NCBI GenBank assembly: GCA_014871385.1
Contig: CM026426.1
Coordinates: forward strand, 66,983,692-67,047,691
Direction: 5' to 3'
DNA: 64,000 bases
DNA from: Ceratodon purpureus
Taxonomy: Eukaryota; Streptophyta; Bryopsida; Pseudoditrichales; Ditrichaceae
Each line of letters begins with the position of its first letter. The first letter of the stretch is position 1. The position numbers were made by a program, and so were the translations under genes. Shown piece after piece: positions 50,560 to 62,672 of this stretch. The notes beneath the pieces were generated by a model. It did not search any database. It saw nothing but the letters and a program-made list of their open reading frames with translations, and was not told where the DNA came from.

Positions 50560-50710
50560 CTCTACTCCTCACTTCTCTCCCTCTACGATCCGACAGCAAG
50601 AAACCCGGCAATCCAACTGCCGGTGAATCGGAAAAGACAAGGACACCTCACCGCTCTTTCACTCTCTACTCCTAGTTCGCAAAAAGGAACTCCAAACCCT
50701 AACACCCTCG

Positions 50711-50720
50711 CTTATATACC
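50711..50720 (-). promoter_or_regulatory. TATA-box-like motif of the 731-aa gene
   Basis: GGTATATAAG on the minus strand, about 150 bp before ATG 50559, followed by a leader containing TTAGGGTTT. Spacing suits a transcription start near 50680. Confidence 0.6.
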
Positions 50721-51058
50721 CCAGGCATAATAAACGCTGTGGCGGCCCGTAATTGCAGCCGCCAACGTACCGGGGTAAACGCCTATCCGAGTCATGATGA
50801 CTTCCGCGTCGCTTCGGATCCTTGACGCGGTTACAGTAACGGTCAGTACTCGGATCGTCCACCCGTTCCGTATCTTATCTTCCGAGTTTCCGGAATCCAG
50901 GTTCCGGGAACACTTCCTACGTTAACTGTTTTAACGTTTCTGGAGTATCCGATTTGCGTTAACTACTAATGCTGCTAGTGTCTGGCCAGTTTTTACCTAA
51001 TTAACCAAAAAAAATGAAAAATAAATGGAATACTTACGCCGGCTGGGGCTCTTCCGGT

Positions 51059-54000
51059 TTATTGTGAGTTTCTCGGATCCCACACCTTCGTAGATGCATG
51101 TTGCGGGTAGACGTGCTCCACTGTCACTTGCTGCATCCCAAACTCCCATAGAATACCTTGTACGCTGGGGATCAACTTCTTCTTTTGGGATCGCCAGTGC
51201 GGACCGCTGCGTCCAAGGGCGACAACTTCGTTTGGATGGTCTGGATGTAAGATCCACACCGCGTTTCGAGGTGATAGTGGACCCTGCGGAAAAGAGGTAT
51301 TATTCTGTAAGAACTACGACGTTATCCACATCATCAAACATGCCATATTCCCTTGCATTATGAGTAAACTTGCAATGGTCCAGTTGTAGGGTAATGTGGC
51401 ACCTTGTCTAATCGGGGCTTGAGGTCGCTCGGGGGCACAGAGTCCAGAAACTTGGATGGTCGCTTCGTTACGCGTCGTTTTTTCGGCTCCTGCTGAACCG
51501 TGCTATCTTTCTCGTTAGATTCAGGGACGGTCATCATAGTGCCGTTGCCGGAACTCGGAGGTACTGCCTTCTTTGTTAAGGTGGTACGTTTCTTTCCTTT
51601 ATCGGGAAGGGGCTGCACGATTTCCTTCGCTGTGGAACAAACCATATGTCAGTAAAACCTCCATTAGTCAAGACAGACAACATTAACGGAGGGATCCTCA
51701 TAATAACCAGGATACATGGGAGACGTTTAGTGGACGCGGTAGATGTTCCATGTTCGTACCTGCTGGTGTGGGATTCGACGTCGTCTGGACAAATAGTTCA
51801 TCATTGTACGCTCCGAAGGCGGCCTGGGCCGCTGTTGGAGCAGCGGTACCCATCATTCCTTCGATCGGCGAGTTCACTGCAGGACAGAAGTGGTCGTCGG
51901 TCTTCTCTGATGGAGCGGTGGTATGATTGTGTTGTCCTCCTTCGTGTGAGTTCTCCTTGCCATTGACTCCAACGGAATCGGAGCTTGGGTTCCGGGTTGT
52001 ACCCCCTCCTGCAACCATATCTGCGACGTCTGGAGAACCCTTACTCATTCGCACATTTCCATCGTAGTATTGGATGTCAATATGGGAAACTAACATACGT
52101 AGATGGACACGGATCTCAAAGGATTAGGGCAACGTCAGTTACATAGAACAATGTATCTGATGGAATCTGTACCTCTCTGCTGTATACGGTATTCTGAGTC
52201 GCGACCATCGTCGGATAACCCGGATGTAGAGAACGTTTTCTTGGTGTGCAGGCGCTCGCTTGAGTTATCAGTTGTGGCCGGTGAGGTTACGTGCTCGGAA
52301 TTCCCTCTCGAATTTGCAAGGGGCTTGTCATGCAAATCCCCTCTGGCTGCACTTGGCACACCCTTCCCCATACCACTCAACTGAAGCTCCAGCAATAGGT
52401 CTAATTTTCTCTTCACGTCAGTCATGTCATCGGTTTGTTTCGCCATCTGCTTCTCCATGCCATGACGCCATTCTGAGTGCTGATACATAGACGACTTGAG
52501 GGAGTTTAGCTCCCGCGCCACAAATGGATGCAATCCGACCATGTCCCTGTGATCCACCGATTTCTCAACATATGCTGGGCTCGCCGTAGCAATGGTTTCG
52601 TCCCTCTGCACCAGGTTCTCTCCGTCAGCGAGTATTGGACTTGTCATTCTTACGTATGGCAGGTGAACCAGGTATACCGTACTCAATGCATGCGGGTGGG
52701 GGGTTCAGGGTCACGTGTTGGTGCAATAACGATTTTTGGATCGCACTTACCTCTTCTGCGACTTCTGCATCGCCTTCTTTGTTGGGAGTTTCAGATGTTG
52801 CAATCTGCTCCCAGTGCATCGAAACAGTCAAATTTAGTACTTCTACTGGAGCCATCATTCAGGGCATAGACAACCGGAACTACGTCTAATGTAATGGATC
52901 TAGCAGCACAGTAGTAAAGGAGAGATCAGTTTCTCTTTCTTGGGCGAAATTAAAAAAACGGTGTCAAATTCGTTATCCATTCATGTGTCTCACCTCTGTG
53001 CGAGGAACATCATTCGAAGAGTCTGCGCGTACTCCATGTTCTTCTGAATCCACTCCCGATTCATTGTCATCCCATTGGAGGTACTCCGGGGAGTCCTCCG
53101 TCTCCAGTAGGGGCTGGATCATGGCCAAGAGAACAAACTTGACTATTAGTGACGGGCTTGAGATAGTGCTAAGGGTAAGGCCCATTTCATAGCCGGACAA
53201 ATGTACGGAATGGAAAGCAGTAAGACTCTGATGAGGATATTGCTTACGTCCCACGACTCATTTGAAAGGATGGAATCTACGTCGGATCCCGCCTGTGTTG
53301 CCGCCTTTGCATTACGTGCTGCTGCTCGGGCCAACTTGATTCTTCGACTCTCCTCCTCTGACTCCGCAGTGTTCCAGTACCTCACCAACGAGGGGAAGAA
53401 TCGCTCCGGACATTGTCTATGCTTCTGTCCTCGCCCAGTGGCAACCCAATACTTTCGCCACTGGTACCGTGACGTTCTCAGTATCTCTTCTATGTACCAC
53501 GTAATGTACCCAGGCCTCAGGGCTGGCGTGAAGTTGTACTGCCTAGTGACATCCTCCTCGACAACCTTCAGCTCGGCGCTGGAGTGGTCCCGGAAATATA
53601 TTTTCGAAAGATCGAGGAAGCGTTTTGCAGTCGCCCTTATATACCTGTGTACGTGAAGGCGCACGCCCTTCTCGATGTCTCCCTTCTCTGTGCATGCGAT
53701 GTCCATTGGGTACTGCTTCGACCTCTCGAAGTTCTTCTTCGCCGCTCGCTGTACGCGACGCTGCATGGTTTTTTTCGACTCCTGCCAAGGAACAACCTGC
53801 GACGGAGCTCGTGTGGTGGTTGTTAGAGGTTCAGGTCGGGACGGCGTCATTGTCAACGAATCGCCCAGGGGAACTACCATCGGCTGATTACCACTGCTCA
53901 TGCTCGTAAATTGACATCCTTCTCCCCACGGGGTCCACGCTATCTGTCCTGGATAATTACATTGGGGGCCCACAGCTACCTGCACGCCATTCGCATCAAA

Positions 54001-54426
54001 GGATGGGCCGAATGGAATAGAGGACTGTGGGCCGGCCATTGAGCTTGAGCCTCTCGTCTGTCCGCTGCTACTGTCGAAGGAGAACACGCTGGATACGCCA
54101 TTGCTCAATGTCGTGCTTGAGGTGATATTGCCGCCCCCGCCAGGTATGTTTGGCTGTGTTGGGTTGTAATGCATGAGGGCCTGCGTTTGGGCTCGACTGT
54201 CTGCCATCGGATTGCCGTTACCCGAATTCTGCTGATGCGTCCCTGGGATAGGTTGGGGTTGAACTGATTGTTGAGGGTAGCCTTGGAACAACATCTGCAT
54301 TTGATTTCCTCCCCCGATAGAGGTCGTAGGAGCCCCGGGGAATATCATGGTGCCCCCCCATGGCGAAACAAACATTGGTCGCTGCTGGTACTGCGACATA
54401 GTTGGAATTCCATTGTTCACCGCGCC
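51059..54426 (-). CDS. TNPA-like Transposase_24 protein of the second CACTA element
   Basis: The exon at 54426-53248, bounded by TTTTGCAG and GAC|GTAAGC, has a Gln/Pro/Gly-rich segment (MSQYQQRPMFVSPWGG) and the Transposase_24 domain (RSKQYPMDIACTEKGD; RPGYITWYIEEILRTSRYQW; FFPSLVRYWNTAESEEE). Later exons with good borders: about 53114-52998 (PLLETEDSPEYLQWDD), near 52802-52752, 52680-52170 (a helix MEKQMAKQTDDMTDVKRKLD), near 52096-51740, 51626-51366, and a last exon near 51290-51059 reading VWILHPDHPNEVVALG and LIPSVQGILWEFGMQQVTVE, ending at TAA. The last exon corresponds to the C-terminal domain of the first element's protein. The first exon(s) were not located. I see no in-frame stop. 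It is transcribed away from the TNP2 gene at 57665. Expected role: binding element ends. Confidence 0.75.
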
Positions 54427-54985
54427 CTGCAAAACAAACAAGGCCCATGTTGTTAGTGGTAAAACCGCTTCATCGTCCGTGCACAAATCTATCCTTACGA
54501 CTGGCAGAAAGTGATGACTGACTGAATACTGTTTGAACTTTGAATGGGAGTCTAATGATCGTGGAGAACTATATGGTTATTTTCGACAGAGAGATGGGGG
54601 ATATGTATGGGGTTTAGAGTAGCGCCGACCGAGTTGTAGCTGTTCGAAGACATTTCCTCAGCTATCTTCGAATTGCAAAGAGCCACTGCGCCAGCAAAGA
54701 AATGCGCTGCGACCTGCGTGATGACAGACAAAGTCCCGTTAAAGCGCTTCGGCTTATGGCATGGACAGAGGCAACACAATCAGAACGCAGGCAGGACCCA
54801 TAACGGTGCCACCGTCGACGCGACAATTACTCTTGACAGACAACATAGACTGCTCCAAGTTCTGCAAATAAAGTTCAAGCTCAAAGGGAACGCTCGATGT
54901 ATTACTACAACCCCGGATTCGTACAATAGCCAACAACGTAGTCGGTTCAGCAAGTTCCTGTAATGCTATCTATCAACTACGGACT

Positions 54986-55492
54986 CTAAACCCCTTCCGA
55001 CACCGCTGCTACTGGTTCCACATCATCCTCGCCCGCGACCTCTGGGATTGGCAATCCCCAGTCATCATCCGCATCCGGTGCCAAATCCCAGCTGTCAAGG
55101 TAATCATCCGACATTCTGTCTCGGTACGCTATCCACGCAGGCCAACCAAGTGACCACTCCCGCTGAGCCTCGACGAAGTCCCTCCAGTCACGACAGACCC
55201 AACGCAGCTCCCAGCAGACTCTGAAATTGTCGAGGTAGACCTCCGACCACATCACCATGGGCCAGATAACGTCTTTTACGACGTCAAGAGGCAAGCCCTC
55301 GAATAAAGTCGGGGTGTGCGCCGGGAGTTGCAAAGCGCTCCGAGCGTCGGGGACGGTGTCGCGTTGCACATGCTGAAGTGACGACGGATTCGGGCACTGC
55401 TCTGGTTCCAGAGATAGTTCGGGCAACACGAGGGGGGAGGAGAGCGCCGTCTCCGACGGGGTCCACTGCCCTTCCAGGCGAAGGTCGGCCAT
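54986..55492 (-). CDS. F-box-like protein, 168 codons
   Basis: I chose ATG 55492 (context GTGGCTATGGCC), 13 codons inside a longer open frame that starts only at TTG. Residues 75-125 read LFEGLPLDVVKDVIWPMV, then ELRWVCRDWRDFVEAQREW. The LP..V..I/WP start and the L.WVCR.WRD..E end match the F-box pattern of about 45 residues. An acidic C-terminus with WDLAPDADDDWGLPIPEV follows, to TAG at 54986-54988. F-box proteins dock targets onto SCF ubiquitin ligases. Here the gene sits between the divergent transposase genes, on the TNPA strand. It may be an independent passenger gene, or an upstream exon of the TNPA-like gene if a donor is hidden near its end. Confidence 0.5.
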   Translation of the reverse strand: MADLRLEGQWTPSETALSSPLVLPELSLEPEQCPNPSSLQHVQRDTVPDARSALQLPAHTPTLFEGLPLDVVKDVIWPMVMWSEVYLDNFRVCWELRWVCRDWRDFVEAQREWSLGWPAWIAYRDRMSDDYLDSWDLAPDADDDWGLPIPEVAGEDDVEPVAAVSEGV

Positions 55493-57664
55493 AGCCACGG
55501 ATCGTTCGCTTGCGAAATGATTCTCGAACAAGGGACGGCTGCGGCTAGTTATGCTACGGCTTCAGGTAAGACGACGTTGCAAATGACGAGTTCAAAGGCT
55601 ACGTCGCCTATGTAATGGAAAATGGAACTTAGAAGGCACACTGAGACGACATACGTAAGCTCTCACTCTCTACAGACAACAAAAGCTGAGTTCAGTGGAC
55701 ATACCTGATAAGGGTTGGTCACTCCCTCTGCCTTCGGAATGAGAATGGGCAATGTTGCACCGGCTGCGAAGTCTCCCTTGTGCGCATAGCGGCCGCAGGG
55801 GTCCCAGGGTGGTGGATGCCGTGGTTCCATTCGGTGCTCCCTTTGTGCTCTAGTCAACCTCTGGATTCTGAATCCAGCATGAGACAAACCACAGCTTCAG
55901 GTGTCAATCCGAAAGGCATTCTTATCAAGAGTACATTTATGATGTACATTGCAAATATGGAATTCTGGTCTCATGGGCGCCGCCCCTTTGCAAGAAGTGC
56001 GGCTAATCTGTCTCCACTACTGGAGTGGCCAGTCACACAGCCTCTTCATCTCCATCACGCCCGCGTACACTGCACGCACATATCACTGCCCTCGTACATT
56101 AGACGGTCCCGTTTTGACATGTGTTGGATTATAGACGTGGCTATCGACCGTGGTCCGGAGTTTTCTTCGACATAGCGACAATATTGGAAATTAAATTGGA
56201 CCTTTCCTAGAATTGAGAACATCCTCGGCCTCAGGAGAAAAGCGCGTACAAACACTACCTTCAATATTTTGCCTGGGATTACCGATTTGATTACACACTC
56301 CCCCGAGCATGGGCAATAATCAATCACGCCAACGACTGTCCACCTCTGTCTTCGCATACGCTCCGGTAAGTCCCTCGTTCTTCCATCGTCATTCTCCTGG
56401 GAACCCTAATTCACTTTACTTGCAATAGATGCTACCCATTTCACATCCTGTCTCGATTTGCTTTCCCCGCCCACGTCTGTCCCCTTCCTATGCATCTCGT
56501 ATTCTATGAATTGAAAACGTCGTGTGCCTCTGCAGAGATGCGTGTAAAGATCATACCTTCCATATTTTGCCGGGTTTCAGAAGTGATTCCAATCTCTAAC
56601 GATCCTGGGCGATACGCAATCACAGTAACGACTGCATCAAACTCTATCTTCGCTTACACTCCGGTAAGTCCGTCCTTCTTGCATTGTAATACCTTTCAAA
56701 CCCTAATTCACGTTAATTGCTAGAAGTCCATTCCGTTTCACATCATCTCTCGGTTTGCCTTCCCTGCACACATCTGCCTCCTTCTGTGAATCGTCCTCTT
56801 CCGGGCCTTCGCCATCCCCCCAACAAAAGAAAGCTACGAAGACGTGCCCCACGTTATCTTCCCCAAGTCTCCTTAGCAAACACTCTAATAGACCGCTCGA
56901 CACTTCTAGTCCAAGTCCACTGTGGAGTTGTGTTCCGTCGGACACAGAGCACAACCTTCTAGAGGAGTGTGTTAGAGAGCGGGCACAAGCTACGTAGAGG
57001 GGTGATGATAGTCCATTCTGGACCTGGCCAACTACGCTGGTATCCATGCCGTACGGACAGTAGGGGATTGCCTGGCTCAACGTGGGATCCCATATTCTGT
57101 GTCGCGTTTACGTTGATGGTAGATTTCAGGAAAAACAGGAGGACGGTTCCGTCGATGCGATGCGCATGACAGGCCTCTCGGACATCATGCTTGTACCGTT
57201 TCAGACCAACACCGTACTTGTGCCCTCTATCGTACCGTCTACTGCCTGCTCTGTGCCCACCGTATACCGTATCCTGGGCACTCCTCCTGGAGTGCACTTT
57301 TCGTGTGTGCTTCTGTTTGTAGGGTTTCAGGGGTTGGGCATGTCATCTTGGGATATCACTCCCTGCGACTTCGTAACAATCGCCAGAAGCATTGCGGCGA
57401 CTAAGATGTCCGATTGTGTCTTACACTTTGGGATATCTCGCGTGGGATTGCTCTTGTACTATAGAGGACATTGCTGACAGCAGCAGCGGGAGTCTAGGGT
57501 TCAACTGGTTTCTATCAAGCTATGGAGTGCTCTGCTGTCTATTGTTGCCTCGTCTGTGTGCGGATGCCAATCGCGAGGACTCAGTTTGTGCCTTTGGTTT
57601 GGAATGCGTTCAGTAGGAATTTACGAGGTGGCGGGGACGTTCGGGACCCCATTTGTGCCGTGAA
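55493..57664. promoter_or_regulatory. Central divergent region of the second CACTA element
   Basis: Apart from the duplicated segment at 56234-56727, no gene is certain. Plus-strand frames at 56490-56723 and 57082-57477 are protein-like and could be 5' exons of the TNP2 gene. Promoters for the F-box/TNPA-like side and for TNP2 must lie here. CCCTAATTCAC motifs at about 56404 and 56700 resemble plant leader or telo-box sequences. Confidence 0.45.
56234..56727 (+). repeat. Tandem duplication (period about 300 bp), each copy ending in a 5' splice site
   Basis: Copies at about 56245-56427 and 56538-56727 share ACCTTC.ATATTTTGCC.GG, CAATCAC..(C/T)AACGACTG and TTCGC.TAC.CTCCGGTAAGTCC, then CCTAATTCAC.TTA.TTGC. 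In copy 2 the frame MRVKIIPSIFCRVSEV ... SIFAYTP is open up to the donor. Copy 1 has TAA in the matching frame. Identity is about 65 percent. This looks like a duplicated leader exon plus the start of its intron, giving alternative first exons for a plus-strand gene, most likely TNP2. Confidence 0.65.
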
Positions 57665-60600
57665 ATGGCGGAACACATTCGTCAGATGCGCCCCTCTGAG
57701 CGCAGAATCGAGGCTAGGGAGACGAAGCTGCTCAATCGGGAGATTGAAATCGCGACACGGGGACGATGGAGGCGACTGCCTTGCCCTTGTAGATTGCACA
57801 TGCGCGAAACGGATGTCTCGCTGGCGACGTACCGGAGATGCGTTAGAAAGAACAGGAGGCATCCTTACTTCATGGGCAGCACAGAGGTGAGATACTGTTT
57901 CAGACGGTACTTGTGTCTGACTTGCGTCGTTACCGCTTCCATTTATGCAGGGTGTAGGTGATCCTTGGCGTTTCTTCTTCTATGCAGTGCGGCTGTGCGT
58001 TTTTTGTTTATTCGGCCCAATCTCGCAGTGATAAATTGGCGCTTCACAAAGGGACCTCTTCGCCAGAAGGACGTGCATTGCCGTTATTTATTCATGACTT
58101 GCTTATAGGTTGCGGTAGTCGCTTTTCTGTATGTGAACAGGAGCCTCGATGCATGTGGTCCATTTCTTTAAGCACCATGTGATCGATATCTTTTGGCACC
58201 CGCTTAGACCGATGTTGTTTGCTTCTCGCAGGGGCACGACGCTGATGAGTCAGATACCGAGTGGGATGAGCACATATCCTGGTATTATGGCGCCCAGGCA
58301 CAGGAACGCAGGCGTGAGTTGCAGCAGGGAACGTTGGACCCGGGAGTGGACATGAACAGGATGGTAATGGAGGCCTTCGATTTAGGGGACCGAATTAGGG
58401 TAGAAGCAGAAGCGCAGCGGGAGGGGGTGAGGAGGGTTGCACCACTCTCTCCCGAACACGGGAATGATCAGCGGCCTCTTTCTCCAGCTCAGCCTCCCGA
58501 CTTGGCCGAGGAAAGAGATTTGCCGCCGCCGACCTCTCCCGGTGAGCATGGACGCGGGGGTCTAGGAATCAACGGACCGCACAGGGACTTCGAATCACCT
58601 AACAGCAACGCGGACCGTGCTCATCCAGCGCCACCGCATCCGTTTCAGTCGGATAGCGAAGGGAGCACCGACGACGAGGAAATGGAGTGGGGGGATTCGG
58701 ATGACGAGACAGACGTATCCATCGCGGCATTAGAAGAGGCAGCTCAGACTCCCTTATTTGGGGGTTCAACTTATTCGTGTATGGCGACAACCTACTTGAT
58801 ACTGAACGGTGCAAAGATACACAAATGTACGAACGTGTACATTGACGAGTTATTCAGGTTACTCAGTACAAGCTTATTTCCGCAACCTAACTCACTGCCT
58901 ACGAGTTATCGTGAGGCCTCTGAGTACTTGAGGAGACTAGGTCATAGCTACAAGAGCTATGATGCGTGTGTGAACGGTTGCCGCCTGTTCCGAGGTGATT
59001 TGAAGAGAGCCACCGTTTGCCCCAAATGCCGTGCTCCACGGAAGAAAGGAGTGGGGAAGTCCATGGTACCCTAGAAAGTAAACCGGGTGTTCCCTCTGAC
59101 GCCCCGGTTCAAGAGGATGTTCAGAAGTCCGACCCAGGCCGCGGCGTTAACCTGGCATGCACTTCAACAGCACGACAACGAGATTATGAAACACGTCTCT
59201 GATTCAGCTCAGTGGCAGTGGATCAACTCACGATATTCCGCTGAGTTCGGTCTTGAGGACAGAAACATCCGAATGGCCATGATCGCGGATGGATTCAACC
59301 CCAGTGGAGACAAGCGGAGTACATATTCAATCTGGGCAGTCATGATGTTGAATTATAATTTGGCCCCTTGGTTGTCCACGAAGAAGTACTTTCTAATGCT
59401 CGCAGTTCTCATTCCCGGGCCAAAGTCAGTGACGCAGGAGCATTTCGACGAGTTTATCGGCCCTCTACTCGACGAGTTGCTTGAGCTTTGGACGTATGGT
59501 ATATACTGCTTCGATGCGGCGTCATACAAGCAGTCGTCCCACTTTGTGCTCAAGGCGATGGTCATATGGACCATCGGAGACTTCCCGGCATACGGGGTAA
59601 TGGCCGGTTGCCAGACGAAGGGCTTCATAGGATGCCCAGTATGCGCTGCTGGTTACCGGTCACGGCGCTCAAAGGTCCTCCATAAGAACATATACTGTAA
59701 TTGCGCACGGAAGTTTCTGAGTGAGGACCACCCCATGCGCCTTGACGTGCAAAACTTCGGCACAGTGGAGAGGGAGACGGCTCCACAACCGGCCACCGGT
59801 GCCCAAGTCCTGAACTGGGGCCGTGAATGTGAGCGTTGGCTTGCGGAGGAGGGAAGACCGAGCCAAAATGACCCTGTACGACGACACGGGATCAAACGGG
59901 TCACCGGACTATACAAGCTTCCGTACTGGCAGGTTAGCATTGTACTCAACCTTCACGGGACATGTGAATCTCATTGTGGCGATGATGTTGCTTGGGTTCA
60001 TGGCCACTAATTATGCGCGTTCATACAAGGGTGTCGGTGTCCAAATGGGACATTACCAGAGCATCTTTGTGGAATCGTGAACACTGAGCCCTCCCCCCTA
60101 CAGTGGTCCACTCGAAGTTCTGATTGTTAACATAATGAGCATTGAAAGTGCGCTCTGTAAGTCCTTAGGCGCTGTCAACCGTGGGCCACGGGTATCGAAA
60201 TGGTCATTCAGAATCATACATCAATAGACTGTTGGGGGTAGGAGAAACTGGATCTTTGCGGACCATTTCGTGGAGTGGATGACGCAATGGGTTTCTCATA
60301 ACGTCCAACCTATTCACCTCTCCGATGTGTTGGGACTGGTATCTTCCAGTTCTTTATTACTGAGTTGTTGGTTTAATTCCTCCCCCCCCACCCCCCATAT
60401 TCCCTTCATTGCAATAATGTGGTATAACTGATAGGTACATAATACCGTTCACGTTGGGTGCTATTAGCGATACCAGACTGATTTGAACCATGGTCTCATA
60501 GTCCGGTCCTGGAACCACATACATGAAAAGTGGTTTTATGTATACTCCCCTTTCTTGTACTGATTTATACGTGGAAATGTGCAGGAATTGCCCGTGCGAC

Positions 60601-62672
60601 ATACAATAGAGGTGATGCACACTGAGAAGAACGTGATTGCGACCGCCATGGGATTTGTGTTGGGGGAGAGTGATACCATAGCAGTACGTAAGGATATGCA
60701 AGAAGTTGGTGTCATGCCCAAGTTGCACCTTGTACGTGATGGGACGACCTCGAACTACGTGAAGCCGCATGCGCCGTACGTGATGGGACCGGATCAAAAG
60801 GACAAATTGTTACGGACCATACGTTCGGTGCGGACTCCAACAGACCATTGCGCAAGTTTCGAGAAACTGGTCAACCTCGAGAAAGGGCGTCTGCAGTTCA
60901 TGAAAACGCACGACTGGCATATCTTAAATCAGGAGATTTTACCAGCAGCCATTCGTGGACTGCTTCCTACGGGGCCATGTGTAGCAATGATTCGACTCGG
61001 CCATTCATTCAAGCTTATTTGCGACAAGATTATCAAGAGGTCGGAGCTTACAGCACTTATGGACTATATCGCGGAGACAATGGCATTGTTTGAGATTCAC
61101 TTTCCACCTGCATTCTGGAACTCCATGGGTCACCTCGTGCTTCACCTGCCGAGGGAGCTCTACTGGTGCGGCCCTGTACATGCCCGATGGATGTACAGCG
61201 GCGAGAGGTACCTTGGTCATCTAAAAGGCATGGTCAGAAATAAAGCAAAGCCCGAGGGCTCAATTGCGGAGGGTTACATGTTCGAAGAGACGCTTGGATT
61301 TGTCACGGAGCACTTTCGATTGTACCCAGGACTTGCGCGAGTTCTCTGGGACTTGGAGGAAGACGAAAGGGACAACGGCGAGGTATTCGAGGGCAATCCA
61401 CGGGAGGTGGTTTGGGAGGAGAGGGACTTGGTTGCAGTTCACGACCACGTCATCCGACATTCACTCATCACGGAACCCCTGTTCAGGTTTGTTTTCTCCG
61501 ATTTGATGGACATTTAGTTGCAACCCCAATCTTGCACCAGCTATCTGTAACCGCAACCCCTTGTCTAAGGCAACCGAAGCCGGACGTTTTAAATTTAGTG
61601 GACAGCGTCTTCTATGCAGGGAGTACGATGTTTTAAGAAGACGTCACGAAAACAGACTCGGCCGCCGTTTCACCCCATTCAGTACGTGGTTGGAAGACAC
61701 TGTGCGAGAGAGAGAAGGAGAAGGGGAAGACGTTAGCAACGATCTGAGATCCATGTCGAGACTGCCGTACCCAACCGTGAAGCACTATAACTCCATGTAC
61801 GCATATGGCTACCATTTTCGCACAGATAGTGAACAAGGACGGAGTAGCGTAAGTTACGACTCCGGTGTTGCCGCGATCATCACCCAGGAGTGCCGGTCCT
61901 CGAGGGCCGACCTTCATCCCGTCGAGGCCGCACTCCAGTACGTAGGCATTATATCCGACATCATGGAGGTTGACTACGGCGTCCGGACATACAACGTCTT
62001 AAGGTGCTCTTGGATTCGCCCAGATCTCGAGGGGCAGCGGACTATACGCCAAGACATGCATGGCTTCTGGTCAGTTAAGTTCAATGCGAGAATGCCTCTG
62101 AACGTGGAGCCATTTATACTACCCAGCCACGCCAAGCAAGTGAGTTCTGTACTGTCAATGGTTACCCAGTATTTTCCGATCCTCTGTACCGCGAGCCTTT
62201 ACTGATCGTGAGGCACTCTATTCGAGGGTTTTGACTAGCTTCTGGAAGGAGTCCATGTAGCTAACACTAATACCACGCGCCATTGTGACGACTCCGGATG
62301 ATCACTCAGGTGTACTTTGTGGACGACCCGAACGATCCTGAATGGAAAGTCGTTCGGCACATAGAACCGAGGGCTCGGAGAGTCACAGCTGAACGGGACG
62401 ACCCAATTCTTTCCGCATCAGGGCGAGCAGACATAGTTCAGAATCCCGCGCTGACAGACGACACAGTTGTCAAGGACAACTCTCCGATGGGTGTGCCAGT
62501 TCTGGAAGTTGACATAGAGCAGGTCATGGCATACGAAGAACGGGATGAGGAGGCGGCCTATAACGACGACGACTACCGTGAAGACACTGACTCCGAAAGC
62601 GAGGGGAGGGGAGCAGATGATCAGGAGACTCAAGTTGAGGACGACGACGCTCCTATTATGGACGACCTGTAG
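57665..62672 (+). pseudogene. CACTA transposase TNP2 + DUF4218 + DUF4216, single in-frame TAG
   Basis: Five exons join in phase with GT-AG borders: 57665-57886 (RWRRLPCPCRLHMRETD, zinc-finger-like start), 58232-59932, 60585-61486, 61620-62139 and 62310-62672, about 1235 codons. Exon 2 has an acidic Pro-rich linker, SYDACVNGCRLFRGDLKRAT and CPKC, then a TAG at 59072-59074. The TNP2 core follows: MIADGFNPSGDKRSTYSIW, LAPWLSTKKYFLMLAVLIPG, GDFPAYGVMAGCQTKGFIGC. Exon 3 is DUF4218 (IEVMHTEKNVIATAMGF; FPPAFWNSMGHLVLHLPREL; KPEGSIAEGYMFEE). Exons 4-5 are DUF4216 (VSYDSGVAAIITQE; YVGIISDIMEVDYG) with an acidic tail. The intron phases 0 and 2 around DUF4218 match the exon ends of the first element's gene. 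Only the TAG prevents full-length translation. Confidence 0.9.

Noticed and set aside
47497..50975. CACTAG motifs at 47497 (plus) and 50975 (minus) as ends of a CACTA-type element around the 731-aa gene
   Set aside because: Only six bases match, the next bases differ, and the flanking trinucleotides (TGT and TCT) do not agree.
47100..50980. LTR retrotransposon around the 731-aa gene
   Set aside because: I found no repeated sequence on both sides, no tRNA primer site and no pol domain.
24892..62672. Nuclear genetic code with TAG read as glutamine
   Set aside because: Only transposon genes show in-frame TAG; decayed neighbours also have TAA and TGA, so mutation of CAG is simpler. No host gene in the window can test the idea.
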